Below are positions 37,011 to 44,382 of a stretch of 64,000 bases of DNA, piece by piece. Both the position numbers and the translations under genes were made by a program. Numbering within the stretch: the first letter of the stretch is position 1; the number at the start of each line of letters is the position of its first letter. Below the pieces are notes generated by a model. That model was not told where the DNA came from. It did no database searches and saw only the letters and a program-made list of their open reading frames with translations. Source of the DNA: Alphaproteobacteria bacterium (GTDB taxonomy: Bacteria; Pseudomonadota; Alphaproteobacteria; Micropepsales; Micropepsaceae); assembly GCA_024236055.1 (NCBI GenBank), contig JACKLF010000003.1, positions 434,001 to 498,000 on the forward strand. Reading direction: 5' to 3'.

Positions 37011-37054
37011 TGGCCAATCGGCCCTGCATGACCCGGATTTCGATTTGCAGCTGA
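37010..37054 (+). promoter_or_regulatory. Possible cysteine-containing leader peptide upstream of cysS
   Basis: ATG 37010 overlaps the gltX TGA and reads MANRPCMTRISICS, stop. Two of 14 codons are Cys. The stop codon lies at the apex of a perfect hairpin (TTTGCAGC 37044-37051, GCTGCAAA 37056-37063). A Cys-codon leader before cysS would suit attenuation by charged tRNA-Cys, but no downstream terminator is obvious and the frame is short enough to be chance. Confidence 0.35.
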
Positions 37055-37133
37055 CGCTGCAAAAACCCTTCGTCTCGCCCAAAAATCCGCGCTTTCCTGG
37101 CCCTTTCGGGGCAAATCAAGCTATGTGCATGCC

Positions 37134-38483
37134 ATGCCGATCCGCCTGACCAATTCGCTGACCAAGACCAGGGAGGACTTCGTCCCCCTCGATCCCGCCA
37201 ATGTGCGGATGTATGTCTGCGGGCCTACCGTTTACGACTTCGCCCATATCGGCAATGCGCGCCCGGCCATCGTGTTCGATGTGCTGTTCCGGCTGCTGCG
37301 CCATGAATTTGGCGAGGGCCATGTCACTTACGTCCGCAACATCACCGACGTGGACGACAAGATCAACGCCCGCGCCGCCGAGATTGCCGCCCAGACCGGC
37401 GTGGCCGTCGAACAGGCGCGCAGCGACCTGACCGCCACGACCGAGCGGCAGTATATCGAGGACGTGACCGCGCTGGGCTGCCTGCCGCCCAGCGTCAGCC
37501 CGCGCGCCACCCAGCATATCGGCGAGATGATCGGCCTGATCGAAAAGCTGGTGGCCAATGGCCATGCCTATGCGGCGCCTTCTTCAAATGGAGAAGGGGC
37601 CCATGTGCTGTTCGATGTGCAGAGCGATGACGATTACGGAAAGCTGTCGCGCCGCAGCCTGGACGAGATGATGGCCGGGGCGCGGGTCGAAGTGGCGCCC
37701 TACAAAAAAGGCGCGATGGATTTCGTGCTGTGGAAGCCGTCGGATGCCGGCACGCCGGGCTGGGACAGCCCGTGGGGCCGTGGCCGCCCCGGCTGGCACA
37801 TCGAATGTTCGGCCATGGCGGGCAAATATCTGGGCGATACCTTCGATATTCATGGCGGCGGCATCGACCTGCAGTTTCCGCATCATGAAAACGAAATCGC
37901 CCAGAGCGAATGCGCCCATCACAAGCCTTACGTGAAGACCTGGCTGCACAACGGCTTCCTGCAGGTGGAAGGCGAGAAGATGTCCAAGTCGCTGGGCAAC
38001 TTCTTCACCATCCGCGAGCTACTGGCCGACTGGCCGGGAGAGGTGCTGCGATTCAACATGCTGCGCACCCATTACCGCCAGCCGATCGACTTTACCTTCG
38101 CGGGATTGCGCGAAAGCTGGAAGATGCTGGAACGCTGGTATGCGGTGACCGAACCGCTGGCCAACCCGTCGCCTGACGCTGCCTTCTTCGACGCCCTGCG
38201 TGACGATCTGAACACGCCCGCCGCCATTGCCGCGCTGCATCAGGCTTCGCCGGATGCGCTGGCCGGCGGTCTGGGCTTTCTTGGCTTTTCCAATGTCCAG
38301 ATGAAGATCGCCGCCAAGGCCGAGGTGGATACCGTGGCCATTGCCGACGCGATTGCTGCGCGCAACGCCGCGCGCAAGGCCAAGGATTTTGCCGAAAGCG
38401 ACCGCATCCGCGACGAATGGCTGGCGAAGGGCATCGTGTTCAAGGACACGCCCCAGGGCACCACCTGGGAGGTGAAGAAATGA
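37134..38483 (+). CDS. cysS: Cysteine--tRNA ligase
   Basis: A 449-residue class I synthetase with MYVCGPTVYDFAHIGNAR (zinc-ligand Cys and the HIGH-type motif), WHIECSAMA (second zinc Cys), HHENEIAQSE (zinc His/Glu) and EKMSKSLGN. ATG 37134 begins the conserved PIRLTNSLTK; a GTG 9 bases upstream is the alternative. It overlaps cimA by ATGA. The 79 bases after the putative leader peptide hold a weak GGCCC/GGGGC hairpin. Confidence 0.94.
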   Translation: MPIRLTNSLTKTREDFVPLDPANVRMYVCGPTVYDFAHIGNARPAIVFDVLFRLLRHEFGEGHVTYVRNITDVDDKINARAAEIAAQTGVAVEQARSDLTATTERQYIEDVTALGCLPPSVSPRATQHIGEMIGLIEKLVANGHAYAAPSSNGEGAHVLFDVQSDDDYGKLSRRSLDEMMAGARVEVAPYKKGAMDFVLWKPSDAGTPGWDSPWGRGRPGWHIECSAMAGKYLGDTFDIHGGGIDLQFPHHENEIAQSECAHHKPYVKTWLHNGFLQVEGEKMSKSLGNFFTIRELLADWPGEVLRFNMLRTHYRQPIDFTFAGLRESWKMLERWYAVTEPLANPSPDAAFFDALRDDLNTPAAIAALHQASPDALAGGLGFLGFSNVQMKIAAKAEVDTVAIADAIAARNAARKAKDFAESDRIRDEWLAKGIVFKDTPQGTTWEVKK

Positions 38484-40090
38484 GCAAGGCCATCCCCCGG
38501 AAAGAACGCCTCTACGTCTTCGACACCACTTTGCGCGACGGCGCCCAGACCACCGGCGTCGATTTCTCGGTGGAAGACAAGCGCCAGATTGCCCTGGCGC
38601 TGGACAAGCTTGGCATCGATTACATCGAAGGCGGCTGGCCGGGCGCCAACCCGACCGACACGGCCTTTTTTGCCGCCCCGCCCGCATTGACCCAGGCGCG
38701 CTTCACCGCCTTTGGCATGACCAAGCGGTCGGGCCGCAGCGCCGCCAATGACCCCGCTTTGGCCCAGGTGCTGGACAGTGGTGCGCCCGCCATTTGCCTG
38801 GTCGGCAAAAGCTGGGACTTCCAGGTCGATGTCGCGCTGGAAATTCCGCGCGAGGAGAATATCGACAATATCGCCCGCTCCATCGAGGCTGCGGTCGCCA
38901 AAGGCCGCGAGGCGATGCTGGACGCCGAACATTTCTTCGACGGCTACAAGTCCAATCCCGGTTATGCGCTGGACTGCGTGAAGGCGGCCGCCGATGCCGG
39001 CGCCAAATGGCTGGTGCTGTGCGACACCAATGGCGGCACCATGCCGGAGGATGTCTATCGCATCGTCAGCGAGGTGAAGGCGAAACTGCCCGATGCGCCG
39101 CTGGGCATTCATGCCCACAACGATACCGGCCAGGCGGTGGCGGTGACGCTGGCGGCGATCCGCGCCGGGGCGCGCCAGCTTCAGGGTACGCTGAACGGGC
39201 TGGGGGAGCGCTGCGGCAACGCCAATCTGTGCACCCTGCTGCCCAACCTGCTGCTGAAGGAGCCCTATGCCAGCCAGTTCGAAACCGGTGTCACGCCGGC
39301 GCAACTGGCGCGCATCACCCATGTCTCGCGCCTGCTGGACGAAATCCTGAACCGCGCGCCGGCGCGTCATGCGCCCTATGTCGGCCCGTCCGCCTTCGCG
39401 CACAAGGGCGGCCTGCACTCTTCCGCGGTGATGAAGGACCCGGCGACCTATGAGCACGTCAAACCGGAAAGCGTGGGCAACAAGCGCGTCATTCCGGTGT
39501 CGGACCAGTCGGGCCGCTCCAACGTGCTGGCGCGCCTGGCCGAGGTGGGCATCGACCTGGAGCCCAAGGATCCCCGCGTCACCCGCCTGCTGGAACAGAT
39601 CAAGCAGCGCGAATTTTCCGGCTATGCCTATGACGGAGCCGAGGCGTCGTTTGAACTGTTGGCGCGCCGGGCGCTGGGCCAGGTGCCGGACTATTTCACC
39701 GTGGATTCCTTTCGCGTCAGCGTGGAACGCTGGCGCGAGGATGGTGAATTCGTTTCCGAATCCGAGGGCGTGGTGCGCCTGAAGGTGGCGGGCAAGAAGA
39801 TCCACAATGTCGGGACCGGCAACGGCCCGGTGAACGCGCTGGATGCGGCCCTGCGCAAGGACCTGGGCAAATACTCGTCCTATCTGCAGGACCTGCGGCT
39901 GGTGGATTTCAAGGTCCGCATCCTGACCAGCGGCACCGAGGCCATCACCCGCGTCATGGTGGAAAGCGCCGACGGCAAGGGCAATCGCTGGTCCACGGTG
40001 GGGGTGTCGGAAAATATCGTCGATGCCAGCTTCGAGGCGCTGACGGATTCGATCACCTACAAGCTGCTGCGCGACGGCGCTTCTATTTGA
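38480..40090 (+). CDS. cimA: (R)-citramalate synthase
   Basis: A 536-residue enzyme of the alpha-isopropylmalate synthase superfamily. The TIM barrel has FDTTLRDGAQTTGVDF, GIHAHNDTGQ (metal His pair) and NGLGERCGNANL. A C-terminal regulatory domain follows (about residue 400 onward, EASFELLARRALG). The DGAQTTGVDFS form at the start and the length fit CimA rather than LeuA. CimA makes citramalate from pyruvate and acetyl-CoA for threonine-independent isoleucine synthesis. ATG 38480 lies within the cysS stop. Confidence 0.92.
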   Translation: MSKAIPRKERLYVFDTTLRDGAQTTGVDFSVEDKRQIALALDKLGIDYIEGGWPGANPTDTAFFAAPPALTQARFTAFGMTKRSGRSAANDPALAQVLDSGAPAICLVGKSWDFQVDVALEIPREENIDNIARSIEAAVAKGREAMLDAEHFFDGYKSNPGYALDCVKAAADAGAKWLVLCDTNGGTMPEDVYRIVSEVKAKLPDAPLGIHAHNDTGQAVAVTLAAIRAGARQLQGTLNGLGERCGNANLCTLLPNLLLKEPYASQFETGVTPAQLARITHVSRLLDEILNRAPARHAPYVGPSAFAHKGGLHSSAVMKDPATYEHVKPESVGNKRVIPVSDQSGRSNVLARLAEVGIDLEPKDPRVTRLLEQIKQREFSGYAYDGAEASFELLARRALGQVPDYFTVDSFRVSVERWREDGEFVSESEGVVRLKVAGKKIHNVGTGNGPVNALDAALRKDLGKYSSYLQDLRLVDFKVRILTSGTEAITRVMVESADGKGNRWSTVGVSENIVDASFEALTDSITYKLLRDGASI

Positions 40091-40142
40091 CCCCCTCTGT
40101 CGCAACGCGCCCGGCTTCGCCGGTCCATCGTTGCGATGTCTT

Positions 40143-40182
40143 CCCCCGCCAGCGCCTTCGGCGCGCGGGGGGCGTTCTTTTT
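40143..40182 (+). terminator. Rho-independent terminator after cimA
   Basis: CCCCCGC (40143-40149) pairs with GCGGGGG (40165-40171) and inner GCGCC pairs with GGCGC across a TTC loop, with a 2-base bulge; a T-rich tail TTCTTTTT follows. It lies between the nadE-gltX-cysS-cimA run and the convergent csaA-like gene. Confidence 0.8.
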
Positions 40183-40191
40183 CCGGCGGGG

Positions 40192-40545
40192 CTAATACAT
40201 CCGTCCGCCATTGGGCGCGGGCACGGTGGGGCGCAGCAGCACGACCTCGCCATCCGCGTCCGGCACGCCCAGCGTCAGAACCTGGGACATGAAGGGCCCG
40301 ATCTGGCGCGGCGGGAAATTGACCACCGCGACCACCTGGGTTCCGACCAGTTGCTCGGGCGTGTAGTGACGGGTGATCTGGGCGCTGGATTTGCGGGTGC
40401 CGATATCGGGCCCGAAATCGATGGTCAGCTTGATGGCGGGCTTGCGCGCTTCCGGAAACGGTTCGGCGGCGATGACCGTGCCGACCCGGATATCGACCTT
40501 CAGGAAATCATCAAAAGCAATGGTGTCCTGCGGGCCTTCGTTCAT
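40192..40545 (-). CDS. CsaA-like tRNA-binding-domain protein
   Basis: A 117-residue single OB-fold protein of the EMAP/Arc1p tRNA-binding type, with FDDFLKVDIRVGTVIAAEPFPEARKPA and SAQITRHYTPEQLVGTQVVAVVNFPPRQIG, the pattern of CsaA. CsaA binds tRNA and has been linked to protein export and chaperone activity. Its ATG overlaps the stop of the upstream LOG gene by four bases, so the two are co-translated. Confidence 0.88.
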   Translation of the reverse strand: MNEGPQDTIAFDDFLKVDIRVGTVIAAEPFPEARKPAIKLTIDFGPDIGTRKSSAQITRHYTPEQLVGTQVVAVVNFPPRQIGPFMSQVLTLGVPDADGEVVLLRPTVPAPNGGRMY

Positions 40546-41153
40546 TTGACGCTGCCGCCCAGGCCCTCCTGCAGCGCCATCAGCGCCGCGTCCGGTCCAT
40601 CGGCCAGGTGATACAGGTCCAGGATCATGGGCTTGGCGAAGCCGCGGCTGACCATCGCACGCATCATCGTGTCCAGGGCGTCGAAATAGCCTTCGACATT
40701 GACCACGATGATGGGCTTGCTGTGCACGCCAAGCTGGGCTTCGGTGGCGACCTCGAAGAACTCGTCATAGGTGCCAAGGCCACCCGGCAGCACTATGAAG
40801 GCGTCCGACATCTGCAGCATCAGCGTCTTGCGCTCCTGCATGTGGGGCGTGACGATCAGCTTTTCCTGGGGCGAGACGTCCGGTTCCAGCGCCTGGAGGA
40901 AGGCAGGCATGATGCCCTGAACCTCGCCGCCGCCGGCCAGGACCGCGCGCGCGGTTTCCCCCATCAGGCCCAGCCCGCCGCCGCCGAACACCAGCGATCC
41001 GCCCATGGCGGCGATGCCGGCGCCAACGGTGCGCGCCGCCGCCGCGAAGGCGGGATTGTCGCCGTGCGAGGAACCCGAAAAGACACAAATTGCGGGCCCG
41101 CTTCCGGCGGGCTGGTCCGGGCTGGCGGTCTGGGTCTGGCTGGTCTTGTCCAT
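40542..41153 (-). CDS. LOG family protein (nucleoside 5'-monophosphate phosphoribohydrolase, cytokinin-activating type)
   Basis: A 203-residue Rossmann-like protein with ICVFSGSSHGDNPAF, VFGGGGLGLMG and the signature PGGLGTYDEFFE. Characterised LOG enzymes remove ribose-5-phosphate from nucleotides such as AMP or cytokinin ribotides; these proteins were once annotated as lysine decarboxylases, which is wrong for this type. The first 18 residues are low-complexity polar. It is the first gene of a two-gene unit with the CsaA-like gene. Confidence 0.87.
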   Translation of the reverse strand: MDKTSQTQTASPDQPAGSGPAICVFSGSSHGDNPAFAAAARTVGAGIAAMGGSLVFGGGGLGLMGETARAVLAGGGEVQGIMPAFLQALEPDVSPQEKLIVTPHMQERKTLMLQMSDAFIVLPGGLGTYDEFFEVATEAQLGVHSKPIIVVNVEGYFDALDTMMRAMVSRGFAKPMILDLYHLADGPDAALMALQEGLGGSVK

Positions 41154-41253
41154 GATGTATGTGGGGTTGTGTGCAGGGTTGCGCGGAGGCCCGCATCTTT
41201 CTAAATCATGATCTTCCTAGACGGGTTCAGGTTCCTTTCCAACGGAGAAGTTC

Positions 41254-41361
41254 GTGCCACGCTGGTTGATTATTCTGGGGGCCGTGGCGCTGATCGCCCT
41301 GATCGCCGGTTTTGTGACATTCGGGGGGGCCGACATGGGCGTCGGGCCCGTGGGACATTAG
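41254..41361 (+). CDS. Small single-pass membrane protein (35 residues)
   Basis: GTG 41254 with GGAG 6 bases upstream opens a 35-codon frame: MPRWLIILGAVALIALIAGF, then VTFGGADMGVGPVGH and TAG. It has one hydrophobic helix, a positive N-terminus and a short Gly-rich tail. It ends 22 bases before the Atm1-type exporter, so co-transcription is likely. I do not recognise it; it superficially resembles other tiny proteobacterial membrane proteins such as DUF1328. Ribosome site and composition favour a real gene. Confidence 0.55.
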   Translation: MPRWLIILGAVALIALIAGFVTFGGADMGVGPVGH

Positions 41362-41383
41362 GATGGCGGGGCACTAACCGATT

Positions 41384-43240
41384 ATGGCCCAACCGGTTGA
41401 GGATGGTCCCAGTTTCCGGCCGCTTTGGCGGCTGATGCCCTATCTGTGGCCCAGGGGCCGCACCGACCTGAAAATCCGGGTCGTTCTGTCCATCGTTTTC
41501 CTGATCCTGGCGATCGGCGCCACCACCGTCTCCCAGCAGTTCCTGGGCGCGGCGGTCGACGAATTCGGCACCACGCCGGAGCGCGCCTCGCTGATGGTGG
41601 TGATCGCGCTGGTGGCGGCCTATGCCATGTCGCGCGTGCTGATGCAGAGTTTCGCCCAGCTGCGCGACGGGGTCTTCGCCAAGGTCCAGTATCACGCCAT
41701 GCGCGAGGTGGCGGTCGAGACCTTCGCCCATGTCCACACCCTGTCGCTGCGTTTCCACCTGGAACGCAAGACCGGCGGGTTGTCGCGCATCATCGAGCGG
41801 GGCACGCGCGGCATCGACAACATCCTGTCCTTCGCGCTGTTCAGCATCTTTCCCATCGTGTTCCAGGTGCTGATCTACAGCGCCATGCTCTACTACTTCT
41901 TCAACATCTGGGTGGCGCTGACTGCGATCGCCATGGTGGCGGCCTATGCCTGGTTCACCTTCCTGGTGACCAAGTGGCGCATCGCCTTTCGCCGCGACAT
42001 GAACCAGTCCGATACCGACGCCAACACCAAGGCGGTCGACAGCCTGCTGAACTTCGAGACGGTCAAATATTTCAACAACGAGAACCACGAGACGCGGCGC
42101 TATGACGTCTCGATGGAGCGCTATTCGCGCGCCTCGATCCAGTCCCAGGTTTCGCTGTCTATGCTGAACAGCGGGCAGGCGGCGATCATGGCGCTGGGCC
42201 AGGGCCTGGTGCTGGTGCTGGCGGCGATGATGGTCAAGTCGGGCGAGGTCAAGCTGGGCCAGTTCGTGGCCGCCAACCTGATCGTCATTCAGCTCTATCA
42301 GCCGCTGAACCTGCTGGGCACGGTCTATCGCGAGATCACCCAGGGGCTGGTGGACATGGAGGCGATGTTCCGCCTTCTGGGCCAGCCCCAGGAAGTGCAG
42401 GACAAGCCCGATGCCCCGCCGCTGAACGTCACCGGCGGCGAGATCAAATTCGACAATGTCGTGTTCGGCTATGACCCCGAACGGGTGGTGCTGAAGGGCA
42501 TCAGCTTCACCGTGCCGGCCGGCAAGACGGTGGCGATCGTGGGGCCGTCGGGGGCGGGAAAGTCCACCATCAGCCGCATCCTGTACCGCTTCTATGACAT
42601 CCAGGGCGGGGCGGTGACCATCGACGGCCAGGACATCCGCGACATCACCCAGCATTCGCTGCGCGCGGTGATCGGCATCGTTCCCCAGGACACGGTGCTG
42701 TTCAACGACACGGTGAAATACAACATCGCCTATGGCCGGATTGGCGCCAGCGATGCGGACATCCAGGAAGCCGCGCGTCTGGCCCAGATCGACAAGTTCA
42801 TCGATCTGCTGCCCCAGGGCTATGACTCGATGGTGGGCGAGCGGGGTCTGAAACTGTCAGGCGGCGAGAAGCAGCGTGTCGCCATCGCCCGCACCATCCT
42901 GAAGAACCCGCCGATCCTGCTGCTGGACGAGGCGACCAGCGCGCTGGACACCGGCACGGAGCGCGAGATTCAGAGCGCGCTGAACAAGGTGTCGGAAGGG
43001 CGCACCTCGCTGGTGATCGCCCACCGCCTGTCCACCGTGGTCGATGCCGACGAGATACTGGTGCTGGACCGCGGCCAGATCATCGAGCGCGGCCGCCATT
43101 CCGAGCTGCTGGCGCTGGGCGGCCATTATGCGTCCATGTGGAACAAGCAGCGCGAGGCCGCCGCCGCCCGCGAGAAGCTTAAGGAAGTCGAGAACGATCC
43201 CGACGTGGCGCCGGGCGTTGCCCGCGCCACCCCGGCATAA
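41384..43240 (+). CDS. Atm1-type ABC exporter (fused membrane and ATPase domains)
   Basis: A 618-residue half-transporter. Six helices cover about residues 25-330, with the cytoplasmic-loop segment SLLNFETVKYFNNENHE that is diagnostic of the Atm1/HMT1 family. The ATPase domain has Walker A GPSGAGKST, signature LSGGEKQRVA, Walker B ILLLDEAT and the H-loop AHRLST. The dimer exports glutathione-bound sulfur or metal species; bacterial members protect against heavy metals. ATG 41384. A 35-codon membrane ORF lies just upstream. Confidence 0.92.
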   Translation: MAQPVEDGPSFRPLWRLMPYLWPRGRTDLKIRVVLSIVFLILAIGATTVSQQFLGAAVDEFGTTPERASLMVVIALVAAYAMSRVLMQSFAQLRDGVFAKVQYHAMREVAVETFAHVHTLSLRFHLERKTGGLSRIIERGTRGIDNILSFALFSIFPIVFQVLIYSAMLYYFFNIWVALTAIAMVAAYAWFTFLVTKWRIAFRRDMNQSDTDANTKAVDSLLNFETVKYFNNENHETRRYDVSMERYSRASIQSQVSLSMLNSGQAAIMALGQGLVLVLAAMMVKSGEVKLGQFVAANLIVIQLYQPLNLLGTVYREITQGLVDMEAMFRLLGQPQEVQDKPDAPPLNVTGGEIKFDNVVFGYDPERVVLKGISFTVPAGKTVAIVGPSGAGKSTISRILYRFYDIQGGAVTIDGQDIRDITQHSLRAVIGIVPQDTVLFNDTVKYNIAYGRIGASDADIQEAARLAQIDKFIDLLPQGYDSMVGERGLKLSGGEKQRVAIARTILKNPPILLLDEATSALDTGTEREIQSALNKVSEGRTSLVIAHRLSTVVDADEILVLDRGQIIERGRHSELLALGGHYASMWNKQREAAAAREKLKEVENDPDVAPGVARATPA

Positions 43241-43254
43241 AACCGGCCTGTCCG

Positions 43255-43440
43255 TCAGAAGTGGTGGAATATCCGCCGGTGCATCATGGCCAGCGGGATC
43301 AGGGGCAGGGGCCCCAGAACCGCAGCGGCCATCATCCAGGGCATCGCCGCGCGTCCGCGCCGATGCGCCAGCCATTGTGCGAGCAGGATGGAGACCAGCG
43401 CGATGCTTGCGATCGTTCCGTCAACCACCCAGCCTGCCAT
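43255..43440 (-). CDS. Small membrane protein coupled to the cold-shock gene
   Basis: A 61-residue protein with two hydrophobic helices (about residues 7-24 and 35-52), a basic turn (AHRRGRA) between them and a His-rich end (HRRIFHHF). Its ATG at 43440 overlaps the TGA of the double cold-shock gene (TGATG), so it is translated by coupling. Family unknown. It is convergent with the Atm1 gene. Confidence 0.6.
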   Translation of the reverse strand: MAGWVVDGTIASIALVSILLAQWLAHRRGRAAMPWMMAAAVLGPLPLIPLAMMHRRIFHHF

Positions 43441-44021
43441 CAGCTGATGATCTCGACGCGGTCGACTTCCACGCCCTTGTTGCCCTGGCGGGTGGAATAG
43501 CGGATGCGCTGATCCGGCTCCACCGCCTGGATGCCCGAACGGCGCAGCGCGCTGGCATGCAGATAGATGTCGCCCGAACCGCTGTCCGGCATCACGAAAC
43601 CGAAGCCCTTCTGGTCGTTGAAGAACTTGACCTTGCCTTCGACCATCGGGCCGGACGGGGCGCTGTCGCGGTAGCCGCCACCGCCATAGCCGCCCCCGCC
43701 ATAGCCGCCGCCGCCAAAGCCGCCACCGCCAAAGTCGCGGCGCGGGCCACGGGGGGCCGGCGCCTCGGCGGTGCTGGTGTCGACGCTGTGCACGGCCACG
43801 ACCTGAAGGCCGCGCTGTGAATCGGCCAGGTCGCACACGATGGTGGTGCCTGGCGGCACATCGGCGTGGCCGCTGGCCTGCAGTGCCGATGCGTGACAGA
43901 AGGCGTCGCCGCCCCCGTCCAGTGTGATGAAGCCGTAACCTTTGGTGGAATTGAACCACTTGACCCGGCCTTTCGCGGAAGCCTGCGAAATAGGCCGGGA
44001 ACCCTCATTGCCGTATGCCAT
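43440..44021 (-). CDS. Two-domain cold-shock protein
   Basis: A 193-residue protein with two cold-shock domains: about 17-81 with KGYGFI (RNP1) and DAFCHASAL (RNP2), and about 127-192 with KGFGFV and DIYLHASAL. They are joined by an Arg-, Gly- and Tyr-rich linker at about 91-120 made of GGGGY-type repeats. Two-domain cold-shock proteins are typical of alphaproteobacteria and bind single-stranded nucleic acid. ATG 44021 was chosen over the longer frame because the cold-shock fold starts shortly after it. It is divergent from a DEAD-box helicase gene. Confidence 0.9.
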   Translation of the reverse strand: MAYGNEGSRPISQASAKGRVKWFNSTKGYGFITLDGGGDAFCHASALQASGHADVPPGTTIVCDLADSQRGLQVVAVHSVDTSTAEAPAPRGPRRDFGGGGFGGGGYGGGGYGGGGYRDSAPSGPMVEGKVKFFNDQKGFGFVMPDSGSGDIYLHASALRRSGIQAVEPDQRIRYSTRQGNKGVEVDRVEIIS

Positions 44022-44382
44022 GTGAAACCGACGATGCGCCCCAATTGCCGGCTGAAAAGGATCGGCAACCCCCACGCCCGGCTGCGTGATGGTGCCGCAT
44101 CTATGATGACAACAGAATCCGCCAGCCCGCAACGGGGTTAACACCCTGAATTACGGGGTCTTTCATGTTGCGCTGCACAATCGTGACTTGACTTTTGGCG
44201 CGAACACGCCGATACACCCGCCATCCGACGCGGCCGCACATGGCGCCCCGGCCCAGAAAAGGGCCCGCTTACACCGCCGGACTTCGATAAAAATTCCGTG
44301 GCTCCAGCGTGCGTGGAAGGCGGCAACAAGCCCGTGTTTCCACGCGCGAGAACGCGCGTTTTCCGCGGTTTTAAGGACTTTT
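44022..44382. promoter_or_regulatory. Divergent regulatory region, cold-shock protein / DEAD-box helicase
   Basis: 361 bases without a gene between two RNA-structure-related genes. On the plus strand a stem ACGCGCG (44342-44348), AGAA, CGCGCGT (44353-44359) is followed by TTT, 24 bases before the helicase ATG. It could be an attenuating or mRNA-folding element. TTGACT at 44187 is a possible -35 with no convincing -10. Confidence 0.4.

Noticed and set aside
41208..41435. 75-codon frame before the Atm1 gene
   Set aside because: The overlapping GTG frame 41254-41361 has a better ribosome site and encodes a sensible membrane helix; the 75-codon frame looks random.
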